Shown: positions 29,239 through 37,580, counted from the first letter of the stretch. The stretch: DNA of 64,000 nucleotides from an uncultured Actinomycetes bacterium (GCA_937926105.1 CALANS010000028.1:186001-250000); one strand, 5' to 3'. The notes: generated by a model from the sequence alone, not told the origin. Made by a program: numbers and translations.

Positions 29239-30604
29239 CCCGGGCGGACCTGGCTGCTGATGCACGGCGGACGCCGGTCCCCGGTGACGGAGCCGCCAGA
29301 CGCGTCGCGTCGATGGCGGCGATGACGCTGCGCAGATCGGTGACGGTACCGCCGGGCAGGAACTCGTCGCAGAACGGCAGGGCAGCGGCCATGGTGGACA
29401 CCAAGGGCTGATACCCGGCAACTGACGCCCGCGGGTTGATCCACATCACCCGGTGGGCGCGCCGCCGCAGCCGGGCCATGGCGCGTTCCAGGCGCTCCGG
29501 GGGCTCGCTGTCCCAGCCATCCGAACCGATCAGCACCACCGCTCCGCGCAGCAGCCCACCGTGCCTGCCGGCGAGTAGCGCCGCGAGGTTGGCCGCGATC
29601 CGGGTGCCGCCGAATCGGTCAGCCACCGCCGCCGTTGCCGCCGCCACCGCCTCGGCGGGGGAGTGCTGGGTCAGTGCCGGGGTGAGTCTGGTGAGTCGGG
29701 TGGCGAAAGCGAACGCCTCGGCGTCCGCGCCGAGTACCAGCGCGCGCATCAAGTGCAGGTAGGCGGTGGCCTCGGCCTGCATGGAGGCGCTCACGTCGCA
29801 GATCATGACGACCCTGCGAGGTCGCCAACGGGGGGCCGCGGTCACCAGGGCCATCGGTTCGAAGCCGGTGCGCCGCGCCCGGGACACGGTGGCGCGCAGG
29901 GCGATCCGGTGTCCAGCGGGATCGATGACCATTCGGCGGGTGCGGCGGCGCGGCCAGCGAGCAGCCGCGTGGGCCAGCCAGTCGCCCAGCATCGCAAGCT
30001 GGGCGGGCTGCAGTTGACCGAACGGAGTGTCGGTCAACCCGGACAGTTCGCTGGGCAGCCGCAGTGGCAGCACGGTCGGTGGGCGGCTGTCTTTGTCCGC
30101 GTCGTCCGTGCGCGGCGACACCGCGGGAAGAGTTGCCCAGGGCAGACCGGATCCCGGTTCGTCGTCACCATCCGAGCCGGGCAATCCGTGGTACTCCTCG
30201 TCGTCGCGGCCGGTTGCCGGCAGCGAGTGGCGTCGCGCATTCGGGTCCAGCGGCAGCACCGCGTCGCCGAACACCGCCTCGAATACCGCGTCAAACCGAG
30301 GAATCTCGGACCTCCGCCGCACCAGGGTGATTCGGCATGCCCAATACACGTCACTGCGGTGCTCCAGGGCGACCACCCGCAGCGCCCGGACCAGGTCGGC
30401 GGTGGCGGTGAGGTCCACCGGGACCCCTGCACTGCGCAGCCGCGCCGTCAGCGACACGGCGAACGCGGCGCGATCCATGCCGCGCAGCACTCCGGATGGC
30501 GCTCCGGACGGCACTGCGGACAGCGCTCTTGGCGCCGACCCGGGGTGGCTGCCGTTGGCCGTGGCAGGACCGTCCGCTGCCGGGCAGGGCCTGGGTGTGC
30601 TCAT
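29222..30604 (-). CDS. coxE: VWA-domain protein, CoxE-like CO dehydrogenase maturation factor
   Basis: A 460-residue protein. The N-terminal half (about 43-240) is the helical CoxE region starting MDRAAFAVSLTARLRSAGVP. The C-terminal half is a von Willebrand A domain with the MIDAS motif DVSASM (270-275), a conserved Thr in FGGTRIAANL and an Asp in IGSDGWDSEPP. CoxE works with the MoxR-type ATPase CoxD in maturing the Cu-Mo site of CO dehydrogenase (known for Oligotropha). It is the last gene of the operon. The first 42 residues are low-complexity; the internal ATG at 30478 may be the real start. Confidence 0.85.
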   Translation of the reverse strand: MSTPRPCPAADGPATANGSHPGSAPRALSAVPSGAPSGVLRGMDRAAFAVSLTARLRSAGVPVDLTATADLVRALRVVALEHRSDVYWACRITLVRRRSEIPRFDAVFEAVFGDAVLPLDPNARRHSLPATGRDDEEYHGLPGSDGDDEPGSGLPWATLPAVSPRTDDADKDSRPPTVLPLRLPSELSGLTDTPFGQLQPAQLAMLGDWLAHAAARWPRRRTRRMVIDPAGHRIALRATVSRARRTGFEPMALVTAAPRWRPRRVVMICDVSASMQAEATAYLHLMRALVLGADAEAFAFATRLTRLTPALTQHSPAEAVAAATAAVADRFGGTRIAANLAALLAGRHGGLLRGAVVLIGSDGWDSEPPERLERAMARLRRRAHRVMWINPRASVAGYQPLVSTMAAALPFCDEFLPGGTVTDLRSVIAAIDATRLAAPSPGTGVRRASAARSARVSSTT

Positions 30605-30622
30605 CGGCGGGCAGACCGCCGA

Positions 30623-31555
30623 TCAGCGGGTGGGCGCCGGGTAGCCCCACCCGTCCAGCGCGTCCAACATGGCGTCCCGATCGTCCGGCGTCTTGGCGAT
30701 GGTGCCGAGGGAGGCGACAATGTCCTCCCGGACCAGGTTGGTGGCGCCCAGTGCCGCCAGCGCAGATACCCAGTCGATGGTCTCGGCCAGCCCAGGGGCC
30801 TTATCCAGATCGAGAGTGCGTGCCCGACCGACGAAGTCGGTGGTCGAGGCGATCAGCGCGTCGACCGCACCGGGCACCCGCCGGCGCACGATGGTCGCGG
30901 CCCGCTCCCGGTCCGGGAATTCGATCCAGTGATACAGACAGCGCCGCCGCAGCGCGTCGTGCAGTTCCCGGCTGCGGTTGCTGGTCAGGATCACGACCGG
31001 TGGCCTGGCGGCGGTGAACGTGCCGAGCTCCGGAATGGTGACGGCCGCTTCGCCCAGGAACTCCAGCAGCAGGGCTTCAAACTCGTCGTCCGCGCGATCG
31101 ATCTCGTCGATCAGCAGGACCGCCGGGGTGGCCCCCTGGTATCGAACCGCGGCCAGGATCGGTCGCTGCGACAGGTACTCCTCGGCGAACAGGTCGGCCT
31201 GCGCGACCGATTGCCCGCTGGCCTCCGCCAATCGAATCGCCAGCAGCTGACGTTGATAGTTCCACTCGTACAACGCCTCCGCGGCGGTCAGGCCCTCGTA
31301 ACACTGCAGCCGAATCAGCGGTGCGCCGATGGCCGCGGCGATGGCCTTGGCCGCGGTGGTCTTGCCGACGCCTGGTTCGCCCTCCAGCAGCAGCGGGCGG
31401 CGCAGCAGCGTCGCGAAGTACACGGCGGCGGCCAGGCCGTCGTCGGCCAGGTAGTCCACCGCATCCAGCTTGGCCCGGACGGCCACGGCGTCGGCGAACA
31501 GCCGTTGGTCGCCGGGCGTCGATGGTGCGGTCGGCGCGGAGGGCATATCTGTCAC
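30623..31555 (-). CDS. coxD: MoxR-type AAA+ ATPase, CoxD-like
   Basis: A 310-residue AAA+ ATPase. Walker A GEPGVGKTT (59-67), Walker B VLLIDEID (146-153), the sensor 1 segment PVVILTSNRSREL and the arginine-rich RRRCLYHWIEFPD all match CoxD/MoxR proteins. CoxD remodels the apo-CO dehydrogenase during assembly of the [CuSMoO2] cluster, together with CoxE. The GTG at 31555 overlaps the stop codon of the XdhC gene (GTGA), so translation is coupled. A start at ATG 31546 would remove only three residues. Confidence 0.9.
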   Translation of the reverse strand: MTDMPSAPTAPSTPGDQRLFADAVAVRAKLDAVDYLADDGLAAAVYFATLLRRPLLLEGEPGVGKTTAAKAIAAAIGAPLIRLQCYEGLTAAEALYEWNYQRQLLAIRLAEASGQSVAQADLFAEEYLSQRPILAAVRYQGATPAVLLIDEIDRADDEFEALLLEFLGEAAVTIPELGTFTAARPPVVILTSNRSRELHDALRRRCLYHWIEFPDRERAATIVRRRVPGAVDALIASTTDFVGRARTLDLDKAPGLAETIDWVSALAALGATNLVREDIVASLGTIAKTPDDRDAMLDALDGWGYPAPTR

Positions 31556-32526
31556 GGTAGCCCGGTCACCCCCGCGTGCTGGGCGGCGTAGGCATCCCGG
31601 CAGCCGGGACGGCAGAAGTAGAAGTCCTCGCCGTTCAGGTGCAGGTGCGGGGTATCGGGCATCACCGTTACCGACATGCCGCACACCGGGTCCACGGCCT
31701 GCACGGGGGTCAACGCCGCTGCCGGCAGCCCCACTGATGGCGCTACCGCCTGCGGTGACGTGCCCTCCGGCGCTGCGCCCCGAATCGCCGCCACCACCTC
31801 GGCCATGATCGACAATGCGATCTCGGGGGCCGTGCGGGCACCGATCCACAGTCCGGCCGGGGTATGCACCCGGGATCGCTCCGCGTCCGACACGCCCAAC
31901 TCGTCCAGCACTCCGGTGCCGCGGCGACGGCTGGCGACCAGCGCTATGTAGCCGACGCCGGCGTCGAGCGCCGCGCGGAGCGTCTCCGGCTCGCCCGGGC
32001 CGTGGCTGGCCAGCACCACGGCGGCGCAGCCGGCAAGCTCGTCGACGCTGAGGGCGTCCCAGCCGGGCGAGGAACCGACGGGTCTCGTGTCCGGCTCGGG
32101 GAGCGCTGCGTATCCCAGGAACGCCACAGTGGCCCGCAACGCCTCGGCGATCGGCGTGGACCCCGTCACCGCCACCACCGGCGCGGGAAGTACCGGCTGC
32201 AGGAAGATCTCCACCGCGCCGCCGGACAGGCACGGATTGACCACCACCTGGGCACCGGGTGTCGCCGGGAATTCCGCAGTCCCGTCCGGCAGCACGCGCA
32301 GCAGGGTGGCGGCGCCGTCGGCCAGTGCCGCCAGCGCCGCGGTTCGCACCGAACTCTGCGTGCACTGGCCGCCGACGAAGCCCTCCATGGTGCCGTCCGG
32401 CAGCACGATGGCGCCGTCGCCCGCGCGGACCGAGGTGGGCGGCTGGGCGCGCACCACCGTGGCATGCACGAACGGCGTGCGGGCGCCGGTCAATTCCGTC
32501 ACCCGCTCGGAGATCTGTTGGCTCAC
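31552..32526 (-). CDS. XdhC/CoxF-type molybdenum cofactor insertion protein with C-terminal YHS domain
   Basis: A 324-residue protein. Residues 1-235 are an XdhC/CoxI-like chaperone: VRAGDGAIVLPDGTMEGFVGGQCTQ matches the N-terminal XdhC domain and a Rossmann-like part follows, with TGSTPIAEALRA and VASHGPGEPETL-type strands ending HTPAGLWIGARTAPEIALSI. XdhC proteins bind and load molybdenum cofactor. The last 47 residues (278-324) form a YHS/TRASH-type metal-binding module: VDPVCGMSV with Cys282 and FYFCRPGC with Cys305 and Cys309. Such modules bind copper or related ions, which is striking for an enzyme whose active site contains copper. GTG 32526 has GGGAGGAGG 4 nt upstream. Confidence 0.85.
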   Translation of the reverse strand: MSQQISERVTELTGARTPFVHATVVRAQPPTSVRAGDGAIVLPDGTMEGFVGGQCTQSSVRTAALAALADGAATLLRVLPDGTAEFPATPGAQVVVNPCLSGGAVEIFLQPVLPAPVVAVTGSTPIAEALRATVAFLGYAALPEPDTRPVGSSPGWDALSVDELAGCAAVVLASHGPGEPETLRAALDAGVGYIALVASRRRGTGVLDELGVSDAERSRVHTPAGLWIGARTAPEIALSIMAEVVAAIRGAAPEGTSPQAVAPSVGLPAAALTPVQAVDPVCGMSVTVMPDTPHLHLNGEDFYFCRPGCRDAYAAQHAGVTGLP

Positions 32527-32542
32527 TGTCCTCCTCCCGCGC

Positions 32543-32588
32543 CTTGTGAGTCTGTCGTGGCGCTATACCGTCACCTCAGACTCACAAG
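32543..32588. repeat. Perfect 12-bp inverted repeat in the cox operon
   Basis: CTTGTGAGTCTG (32543-32554) and its exact complement CAGACTCACAAG (32577-32588) with a 22-nt spacer fill the 68-nt gap between coxL and the XdhC gene. No T-run follows on the minus strand, so it is not a classic terminator. It may act as an mRNA-stabilising 3' hairpin or attenuator separating structural from accessory genes. Confidence 0.75.
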
Positions 32589-32594
32589 CCGGTT

Positions 32595-35012
32595 CTAGAT
32601 CGGCGGCTGCAGGGTGCCCTGCATGGCCTCCCACACCCGCGACGGCGTGAGCGGCATGTCCGCGTGCCGCACCCCGAACGGGGCCAGTGCGTCGATCACC
32701 GCGTTCACCACCGCGGGCGGCGATCCGACCGTCGCCGACTCCCCGACACCCTTGGCGCCGATCGGATGGTGCGGAGATGGAGTGACCGTGAAACCCGTCT
32801 CCCAGTCCGGCACCTCCAGCGCCGTCGGAATGAGGTAGTCCATCAGCGATCCGCCCAGGCAGTTCCCCTGCTCGTCGAAGGCGATGATCTCCATCAGCGC
32901 CATGCCCACGCCGTCGGTGAGCCCGCCGTGCACCTGGCCCTCGATGATCATTGGGTTGATCCGGGTGCCGCAGTCGTCCACCGCAATGAACCGACGGATC
33001 TTCACCTCGGCGGTGCCCGGATCGACGTCCACCACGCAGATGTAGGCACCGTTGGGGTAAGTCAGGTTGGACGGGTTGTAGCAGACCTCGGCGTCCAGGC
33101 CGCCCTCGATACCCTCCGGAAGATCACCGGCACCGTGCGCGCGCATGGCGATCTGCTGGATCGTCACCGACTTCTCGGGATCCCCGGCAACGTGGAATGA
33201 TCCCTTGTCCCACTCCAGGTCTGCCACGCTGACCTCGAGCATGCCGGAGGCGATAATGCGTGCCTTGTCGCGAATCTTGCGGGACACCAGCGCGGCTGCG
33301 GCGCCGGACACCGGGGTGGACCGGCTGCCGTAGGTGCCCAGCCCGAACGGGGTCTGGTCGGTGTCGCCGTGCACCACTTCGATGTCCGCCGGTGGTATGC
33401 CCAGTTCCTCGCCGACTATCTGCGCGAACGTTGTCTCGTGGCCCTGACCCTGGGTCTGCACACTCAGTCGCACCACGGCCTTGCCGGTCGGGTGGATGCG
33501 CAGTTCGCAGCCGTCGGCCATGCCCAGGCCCAGGATGTCCATGTCCTTGCGAGGCCCGGCGCCGACCGCCTCGGTGAAGAACGCCATCCCGATGCCCATC
33601 AGTTCGCCGCGCGCTCGCTTCTCCGCCTGCTCGCGGCGAAGTTCGTCGTAACCGGCAATGCGCAGCGCCTCGTCGAGCGTGGCCTGATAATCGCCCGAGT
33701 CGTAGACCCAGCCGGTCTGCGTGGTGTAAGGGAACTGCTCTGGCCTCAGCAGGTTTCGCCGCCGCAATTCCACCGGATCCATCTTCAGCTCATAGGCAAG
33801 GCAGTCCACCAGTCGCTCCACCAGATACACCGCCTCGGTGATCCGGAACGAGCAGGCGTAGGCCACCCCACCGGGTGCCTTGTTGGTGTAGACCGCCGTC
33901 ATATGGCAGTAGGCGGCTTGTAGGTCGTAGCTGCCACAGAAGACACCGAAGAATCCGGCGGGGTATTTGACCGGTGCCGCAGTGCCGTTGAACGCCCCGT
34001 GGTCGGCCAGCACGTTGGTGCGGATCGCCAGGATCTTTCCGTCCTTGGTTGCAGCGATCTCGCCGCGCATGATGTAGTCGCGCGCGAACCCGGTGCTGGT
34101 CAGGTTCTCCGACCGGTCCTCCATCCACTTGACGGGCTTGCCCAGCAGCAGTGACCCGACGATGGCACACACGTAACCGGGGTAGATCGGCACCTTGTTG
34201 CCGAACCCGCCGCCGATGTCCGGGGAGATGACGCGGATCTTGTGCTCAGGCAGGCCGGCGACAATGGCATACAGCGTGCGGTGCGCGTGCGGCGCCTGCG
34301 TGGTCGACCACAGCGTGAGCTTGCCGTCGATCGGGTCGAGATCGGCGACCGCGCCACAGGTCTCCATCGGCGCCGGATGCACTCGCGGGTAGACCATGTC
34401 CTGGGTGACGACCACGTCGGCGGAGGAGATGACTCGCTCGGTGGCGTCGGAGTCCCCGGTTTCCCAGTCGAAGACGTGGTTGTCGGTCTTGCCCTCCAGG
34501 TCGTCACGGATCACCGGCGCATCGGGCTCCAGCGCGCGGCGGGCGTCTACCACCGGCGGCAGTTCCTGGTAGCTGACCTCGATCAGTTCCAGGGCGTCCC
34601 GGGCGGAGTAGCGGTCCTCGGCCACCACGAACGCGACCTCCTGGCCCTGGAAGCGCACCTTGTCGGTGGCCAGGACGGCCTGCACATCGTTCGACAGTGT
34701 CGGCATCCAGGCCAGGTTCTTCTCGGCCAGCATCGCACCCGTGACCACCAGCTTGACCTTGGGATGTGCCTGGGCGGCGCTGATGTCGATCCCGGTGATT
34801 CTGGCGTGCGCCAGCGGGGAGCGCAGGATGGCCAGGTGCAGCATGCCGGGCAGGGCGATGTCGTCCAGGTAGTGACCCTTGCCACGGATGAACCGGGGGT
34901 CCTCCTTGCGCAGCATCCGGCCGTGCCCGACCGGATGCTGGTCGTTGTCGACGAACGCAGTGACGCGATCGGCCAGCGGAGGCTCGACGGGAGTATCGAC
35001 GGTCGCGGTCAT
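32595..35012 (-). CDS. coxL: Carbon monoxide dehydrogenase, large (molybdenum-copper) subunit, form I
   Basis: An 805-residue catalytic subunit. The active-site loop reads AYACSFR at residues 384-390, with Cys387 in the place of the copper-binding Cys388 of Oligotropha CoxL. This AYxCSFR pattern marks form I, true CO dehydrogenases, as opposed to the AYRGAGR of form II. Gln239 (TTQAPH), the glycine-rich IGGGFGNKV and the catalytic Glu in GVGESATVG are present. The enzyme oxidises CO to CO2 and passes electrons through CoxS and CoxM to the respiratory chain. The ATG at 35012 overlaps the coxS stop (ATGA), with GGGGAG upstream. Confidence 0.96.
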   Translation of the reverse strand: MTATVDTPVEPPLADRVTAFVDNDQHPVGHGRMLRKEDPRFIRGKGHYLDDIALPGMLHLAILRSPLAHARITGIDISAAQAHPKVKLVVTGAMLAEKNLAWMPTLSNDVQAVLATDKVRFQGQEVAFVVAEDRYSARDALELIEVSYQELPPVVDARRALEPDAPVIRDDLEGKTDNHVFDWETGDSDATERVISSADVVVTQDMVYPRVHPAPMETCGAVADLDPIDGKLTLWSTTQAPHAHRTLYAIVAGLPEHKIRVISPDIGGGFGNKVPIYPGYVCAIVGSLLLGKPVKWMEDRSENLTSTGFARDYIMRGEIAATKDGKILAIRTNVLADHGAFNGTAAPVKYPAGFFGVFCGSYDLQAAYCHMTAVYTNKAPGGVAYACSFRITEAVYLVERLVDCLAYELKMDPVELRRRNLLRPEQFPYTTQTGWVYDSGDYQATLDEALRIAGYDELRREQAEKRARGELMGIGMAFFTEAVGAGPRKDMDILGLGMADGCELRIHPTGKAVVRLSVQTQGQGHETTFAQIVGEELGIPPADIEVVHGDTDQTPFGLGTYGSRSTPVSGAAAALVSRKIRDKARIIASGMLEVSVADLEWDKGSFHVAGDPEKSVTIQQIAMRAHGAGDLPEGIEGGLDAEVCYNPSNLTYPNGAYICVVDVDPGTAEVKIRRFIAVDDCGTRINPMIIEGQVHGGLTDGVGMALMEIIAFDEQGNCLGGSLMDYLIPTALEVPDWETGFTVTPSPHHPIGAKGVGESATVGSPPAVVNAVIDALAPFGVRHADMPLTPSRVWEAMQGTLQPPI

Positions 35013-35542
35013 GACATGCTCCCCGCGGTAACCGGCTCCAACGGGGCCGACGGCGGATCGGGCTGCAACGTGGTGCGGGTGCCGGCCTGTTCCGAGGCCG
35101 CCCATCGGATCGAGCGGACGATGGTGGCGTAGCCGGTGCACCGGCAGATCTGCCCGGAGATCGCCTCGCGGATCTGCTGCTCATTCGGATCGGGGTTGCG
35201 GTCCAGCAGCGCGCGGGCCGTCATCATCATGCCGGGGGTGCAGAAGCCGCACTGCAATCCGTGACAGTTCATGAAGCCCTGCTGCACCGGGTCCAGCTCG
35301 CCGCCGACCGCCAAGCCCTCCACGGTGCGTATCTGGTGCCCGTCGGCCATGGCGGCCAGCACGGTGCACGACTTGACCGGTTCGCCGTCCATCAGCACCA
35401 CGCAGGTGCCGCAGTTGCTGGTGTCGCAGCCCCAGTGCGTGCCGGTGAGCCCCAGGTGATCGCGGAGGAAGTGCACCAGCAGCAGCCTGCCCTCGATCTC
35501 CCGGGTCACCTCCTCACCATTGACGGTCATGGTGACCTGCAT
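35009..35542 (-). CDS. coxS: Carbon monoxide dehydrogenase, small iron-sulfur subunit
   Basis: A 177-residue protein with two [2Fe-2S] domains. The plant-ferredoxin-like N-terminal cluster uses Cys39, Cys44, Cys47 and Cys59 (GCDTSNCGTC then SC). The helical C-terminal cluster uses Cys98, Cys101, Cys133 and Cys135 (QCGFCTPGM and ICRCTGY). It carries electrons from the molybdenum site to FAD in CoxM. The gene lies 6 nt after coxM and overlaps coxL by 4 nt. About 25 C-terminal residues beyond the usual end are Pro/Thr-rich. Confidence 0.96.
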   Translation of the reverse strand: MQVTMTVNGEEVTREIEGRLLLVHFLRDHLGLTGTHWGCDTSNCGTCVVLMDGEPVKSCTVLAAMADGHQIRTVEGLAVGGELDPVQQGFMNCHGLQCGFCTPGMMMTARALLDRNPDPNEQQIREAISGQICRCTGYATIVRSIRWAASEQAGTRTTLQPDPPSAPLEPVTAGSMS

Positions 35543-35548
35543 GGCCCT

Positions 35549-36448
35549 TCAGCTCCCTTCTGCGCTGGTCGCCTCGGTGGCCCGCTCGACGGCCCGGCGC
35601 AGTGCCCGGCGGGTCAGTTCGTTCGCGAGATGCCGCTTGTACTCTGCGCTCCCGCGTTGGTCGGTGACGGGATCGCAGCCCTGCGCGGCGAGTTCGCCTG
35701 CCTCGGCGTACAGCTCTTCGGACGGGGTCTGGCCGCGCAGCGCCGCCGTCACCGCTGGCAGACCGGTTGTGTTCGGGCCGACCGCCGCTAACCCGACTCG
35801 GGCGTCGGCGATCACGGCGTCGGCACCACCGGTCAGCCACACCGCTGCCCCGGCGGACACCACTGCCCAATCGCCGGCGCGGCGTTCCACCTTGTAATAG
35901 GCGCTGCCCCCGTGCGGCCGCACTGGAAAGCGCACCTCGGTGAGCATTTCGGCTGCGCCGACTGCCGTCTCGTACGGTCCGCGATGGAATTCCTCCATCG
36001 AGACCACTCGCTCGCCACCGGAGCCACGGATCACGCAGCTAGCGTCCAATGTGGTGCACACCGCGGACAGGTCCTCCGACGGATCGGCTTGACACAGCGA
36101 GCCTCCCAGCGTGCCCCGATTGCGCACGACCGGGTCGGCGATCACCCGCTCGGCGTCCGCGAAGATGGGGAAAACCCGCGCCAGATCGGCGGACTCGGCA
36201 AGTTCACGGTGCCGGGTCATGGCGCCGATGCGGACCTGGTCGGCCTCCAGGGTGATGTACCCGAGCTCGTCGTGCAGACCGTTGATGTCGACCAGATACT
36301 CGAAGTTGGCCAGCCGCAACTTCATCATCGGCAGCAGGCTGTGCCCCCCGGCCACGATCTTGGCACTGTCGCCGAGCCGCTCCAGCAGCCCGATGGCCGC
36401 CTCGACGCTGGTGGCCCGCTCGTATTCGAACGGTGCGGGAACTTGCAT
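35549..36448 (-). CDS. coxM: Carbon monoxide dehydrogenase, FAD-binding medium subunit
   Basis: A 299-residue flavoprotein subunit of the xanthine-dehydrogenase type. The two FAD pyrophosphate-binding motifs, AGGHSLLP (33-40) and TLGGSLCQADPSED (113-126), match CoxM. The C-terminal CO-dehydrogenase flavoprotein domain follows, with YYKVERRAGDWAVVSAGAAV. It receives electrons from CoxS and delivers them to quinone. ATG 36448 has AGGGAG upstream. It is the first gene of the coxM-S-L-xdhC-D-E operon; the order MSL followed by D and E is that of form I operons. Confidence 0.96.
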   Translation of the reverse strand: MQVPAPFEYERATSVEAAIGLLERLGDSAKIVAGGHSLLPMMKLRLANFEYLVDINGLHDELGYITLEADQVRIGAMTRHRELAESADLARVFPIFADAERVIADPVVRNRGTLGGSLCQADPSEDLSAVCTTLDASCVIRGSGGERVVSMEEFHRGPYETAVGAAEMLTEVRFPVRPHGGSAYYKVERRAGDWAVVSAGAAVWLTGGADAVIADARVGLAAVGPNTTGLPAVTAALRGQTPSEELYAEAGELAAQGCDPVTDQRGSAEYKRHLANELTRRALRRAVERATEATSAEGS

Positions 36449-36788
36449 GCCGCGCTCCCTTCCTCGATGGCGCCGGGTCCTGGATTGCCGACGCCGGACC
36501 GGGCGACGGGAGCGTTGGTCGAACCACGCCATGGGCCCCGCACGGCGCCGGTTGCCTCATTGGGCGTCAGTTGAGTCAGAAAGTCAATGCCGACCTAAGC
36601 GCATCCTTAGGTCGGCATTGACCGGCTCGGGACACTGCGCGAGGGTGCGCAGTTGTTGTGGGGCACACGGTTTGCCGCCAAGCTCTGCGAAGCGCTCGCA
36701 GATGCGTCATGTAGTCGGGCAGCATCTCCGCGAATGCGGCGTTCGGAGGTGGGCGCTGCACCCGAACGGAACCTGGAGGGGAGGCGAG
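36449..36788. other. 340-bp divergent intergenic region upstream of cox and the DUF5134 gene
   Basis: No gene is seen. It contains the 17-bp perfect inverted repeat at 36583-36622. On the minus strand TTGACT (36582-36587) with CCCAAT 17 nt downstream (36559-36564) is a candidate cox promoter whose -35 box sits in the edge of the repeat. On the plus strand TTGACC (36618-36623) at the opposite edge, with GAGGGT 17 nt on, could serve the DUF5134 gene. Confidence 0.5.
36583..36622. repeat. Perfect 17-bp inverted repeat with 6-nt loop
   Basis: GTCAATGCCGACCTAAG (36583-36599), loop CGCATC, then the exact complement CTTAGGTCGGCATTGAC (36606-36622). Each outer end reads TTGAC outward. It could be a two-sided operator, a cruciform-forming REP-like element, or a bidirectional terminator. 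The absence of T-runs and the position between divergent genes disfavour a terminator. Confidence 0.85.
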
Positions 36789-37580
36789 ATGATCGCCCCG
36801 GTGTGGGCACGATGGTTGCTCGGCGTCGCAATGCTCATCGTGACCGGGTACCACCTGGTGCGGATCGTTCGCCGGTACCGCGGCGCGCACCGAACTGCGC
36901 GGGTGGCCGATCTGTGGCACGCCGCGCCGGTGGCCGATCTGTGGCACGCCGCGCCGGTCGCCGATCTGTGGCACGCAGCGATGGCCGCTGGGATGGGGCT
37001 GATGGCGCTCGGAGTGGTCGGGCACGGCGCAGGCTGGTGGCTGCTGATGTTCGGCATCGGGGCTGCCGTACTCGCCGGGCGTGCGCTGGATCGGTACGTG
37101 GTCGGCGGCGTGTTGTTCGCCGCGCACGACCTGCGCCAACTGGTGGCGGGCGTGGCGATGTGCTGGATGCTGGGGGCACCGGTATCGATGGCGGCCGCTG
37201 CCGGGGCTGCGCCCGACGCCGGCGCTCGCACCGGGGACACGGTCCAACCCGTGGTAGCCGTCGACGGAGGGCTGCCGCACTCCATGGCAGGGATGGTCCC
37301 CGGACCGGGTTCGAGCGCGGACCCGGCGGTGCTGACCATTCTGCTACGCGGGGCCACCGTGCTGATGCTGGCGGCGGTGCTGGCGCTGGCCGTCTGGTCG
37401 TGCTGGATGATGCTGCGGCTCCGGCTGCCGAGTCATTGGTTGCCGGGGCGCCGGCGAGCACCTGGTGAGGTCGTGGGAGCCGTGAGCCCCTCCGGGCGAA
37501 CCTGTGCGCCGGCATGCTGCCAGGGCTGCCAGGCGGCGATGCACGTCACCGCCGCACTCATGCTGGTCGCGATGGTGTGA
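36789..37580 (+). CDS. DUF5134 membrane protein with internal tandem repeat
   Basis: A 263-residue integral membrane protein. Hydrophobic helices lie at about residues 5-22, 66-98, 105-137 and 178-202. The DLWHAAMAAGMGLM segment with His and Met residues is characteristic of the DUF5134 family. Here the DLWHAA unit occurs three times in a row (VADLWHAAP repeats, residues 39-64), where relatives as I recall them have one. The C-terminus is Cys/Met/His-rich (CAPACCQGCQAAMH), and with HSMAGM in the middle suggests metal, perhaps copper, binding (inference). ATG 36789 has GGAGGGGAGG upstream. It is divergent from the cox operon. Confidence 0.7.
   Translation: MIAPVWARWLLGVAMLIVTGYHLVRIVRRYRGAHRTARVADLWHAAPVADLWHAAPVADLWHAAMAAGMGLMALGVVGHGAGWWLLMFGIGAAVLAGRALDRYVVGGVLFAAHDLRQLVAGVAMCWMLGAPVSMAAAAGAAPDAGARTGDTVQPVVAVDGGLPHSMAGMVPGPGSSADPAVLTILLRGATVLMLAAVLALAVWSCWMMLRLRLPSHWLPGRRRAPGEVVGAVSPSGRTCAPACCQGCQAAMHVTAALMLVAMV
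36903..36980 (+). repeat. Tandem 27-bp repeat, three copies, in frame
   Basis: Units 36903-36929 and 36930-36956 are identical; the third (36957-36980, 24 nt) differs at two positions. Each unit encodes VADLWHAAP (the third lacks the Pro). Copy number change by slippage would keep the frame. Confidence 0.9.

Noticed and set aside
36583..36622. Rho-independent terminator for the cox region
   Set aside because: No T-run on either side, and the repeat lies between the 5' ends of divergent genes where no transcript should end.
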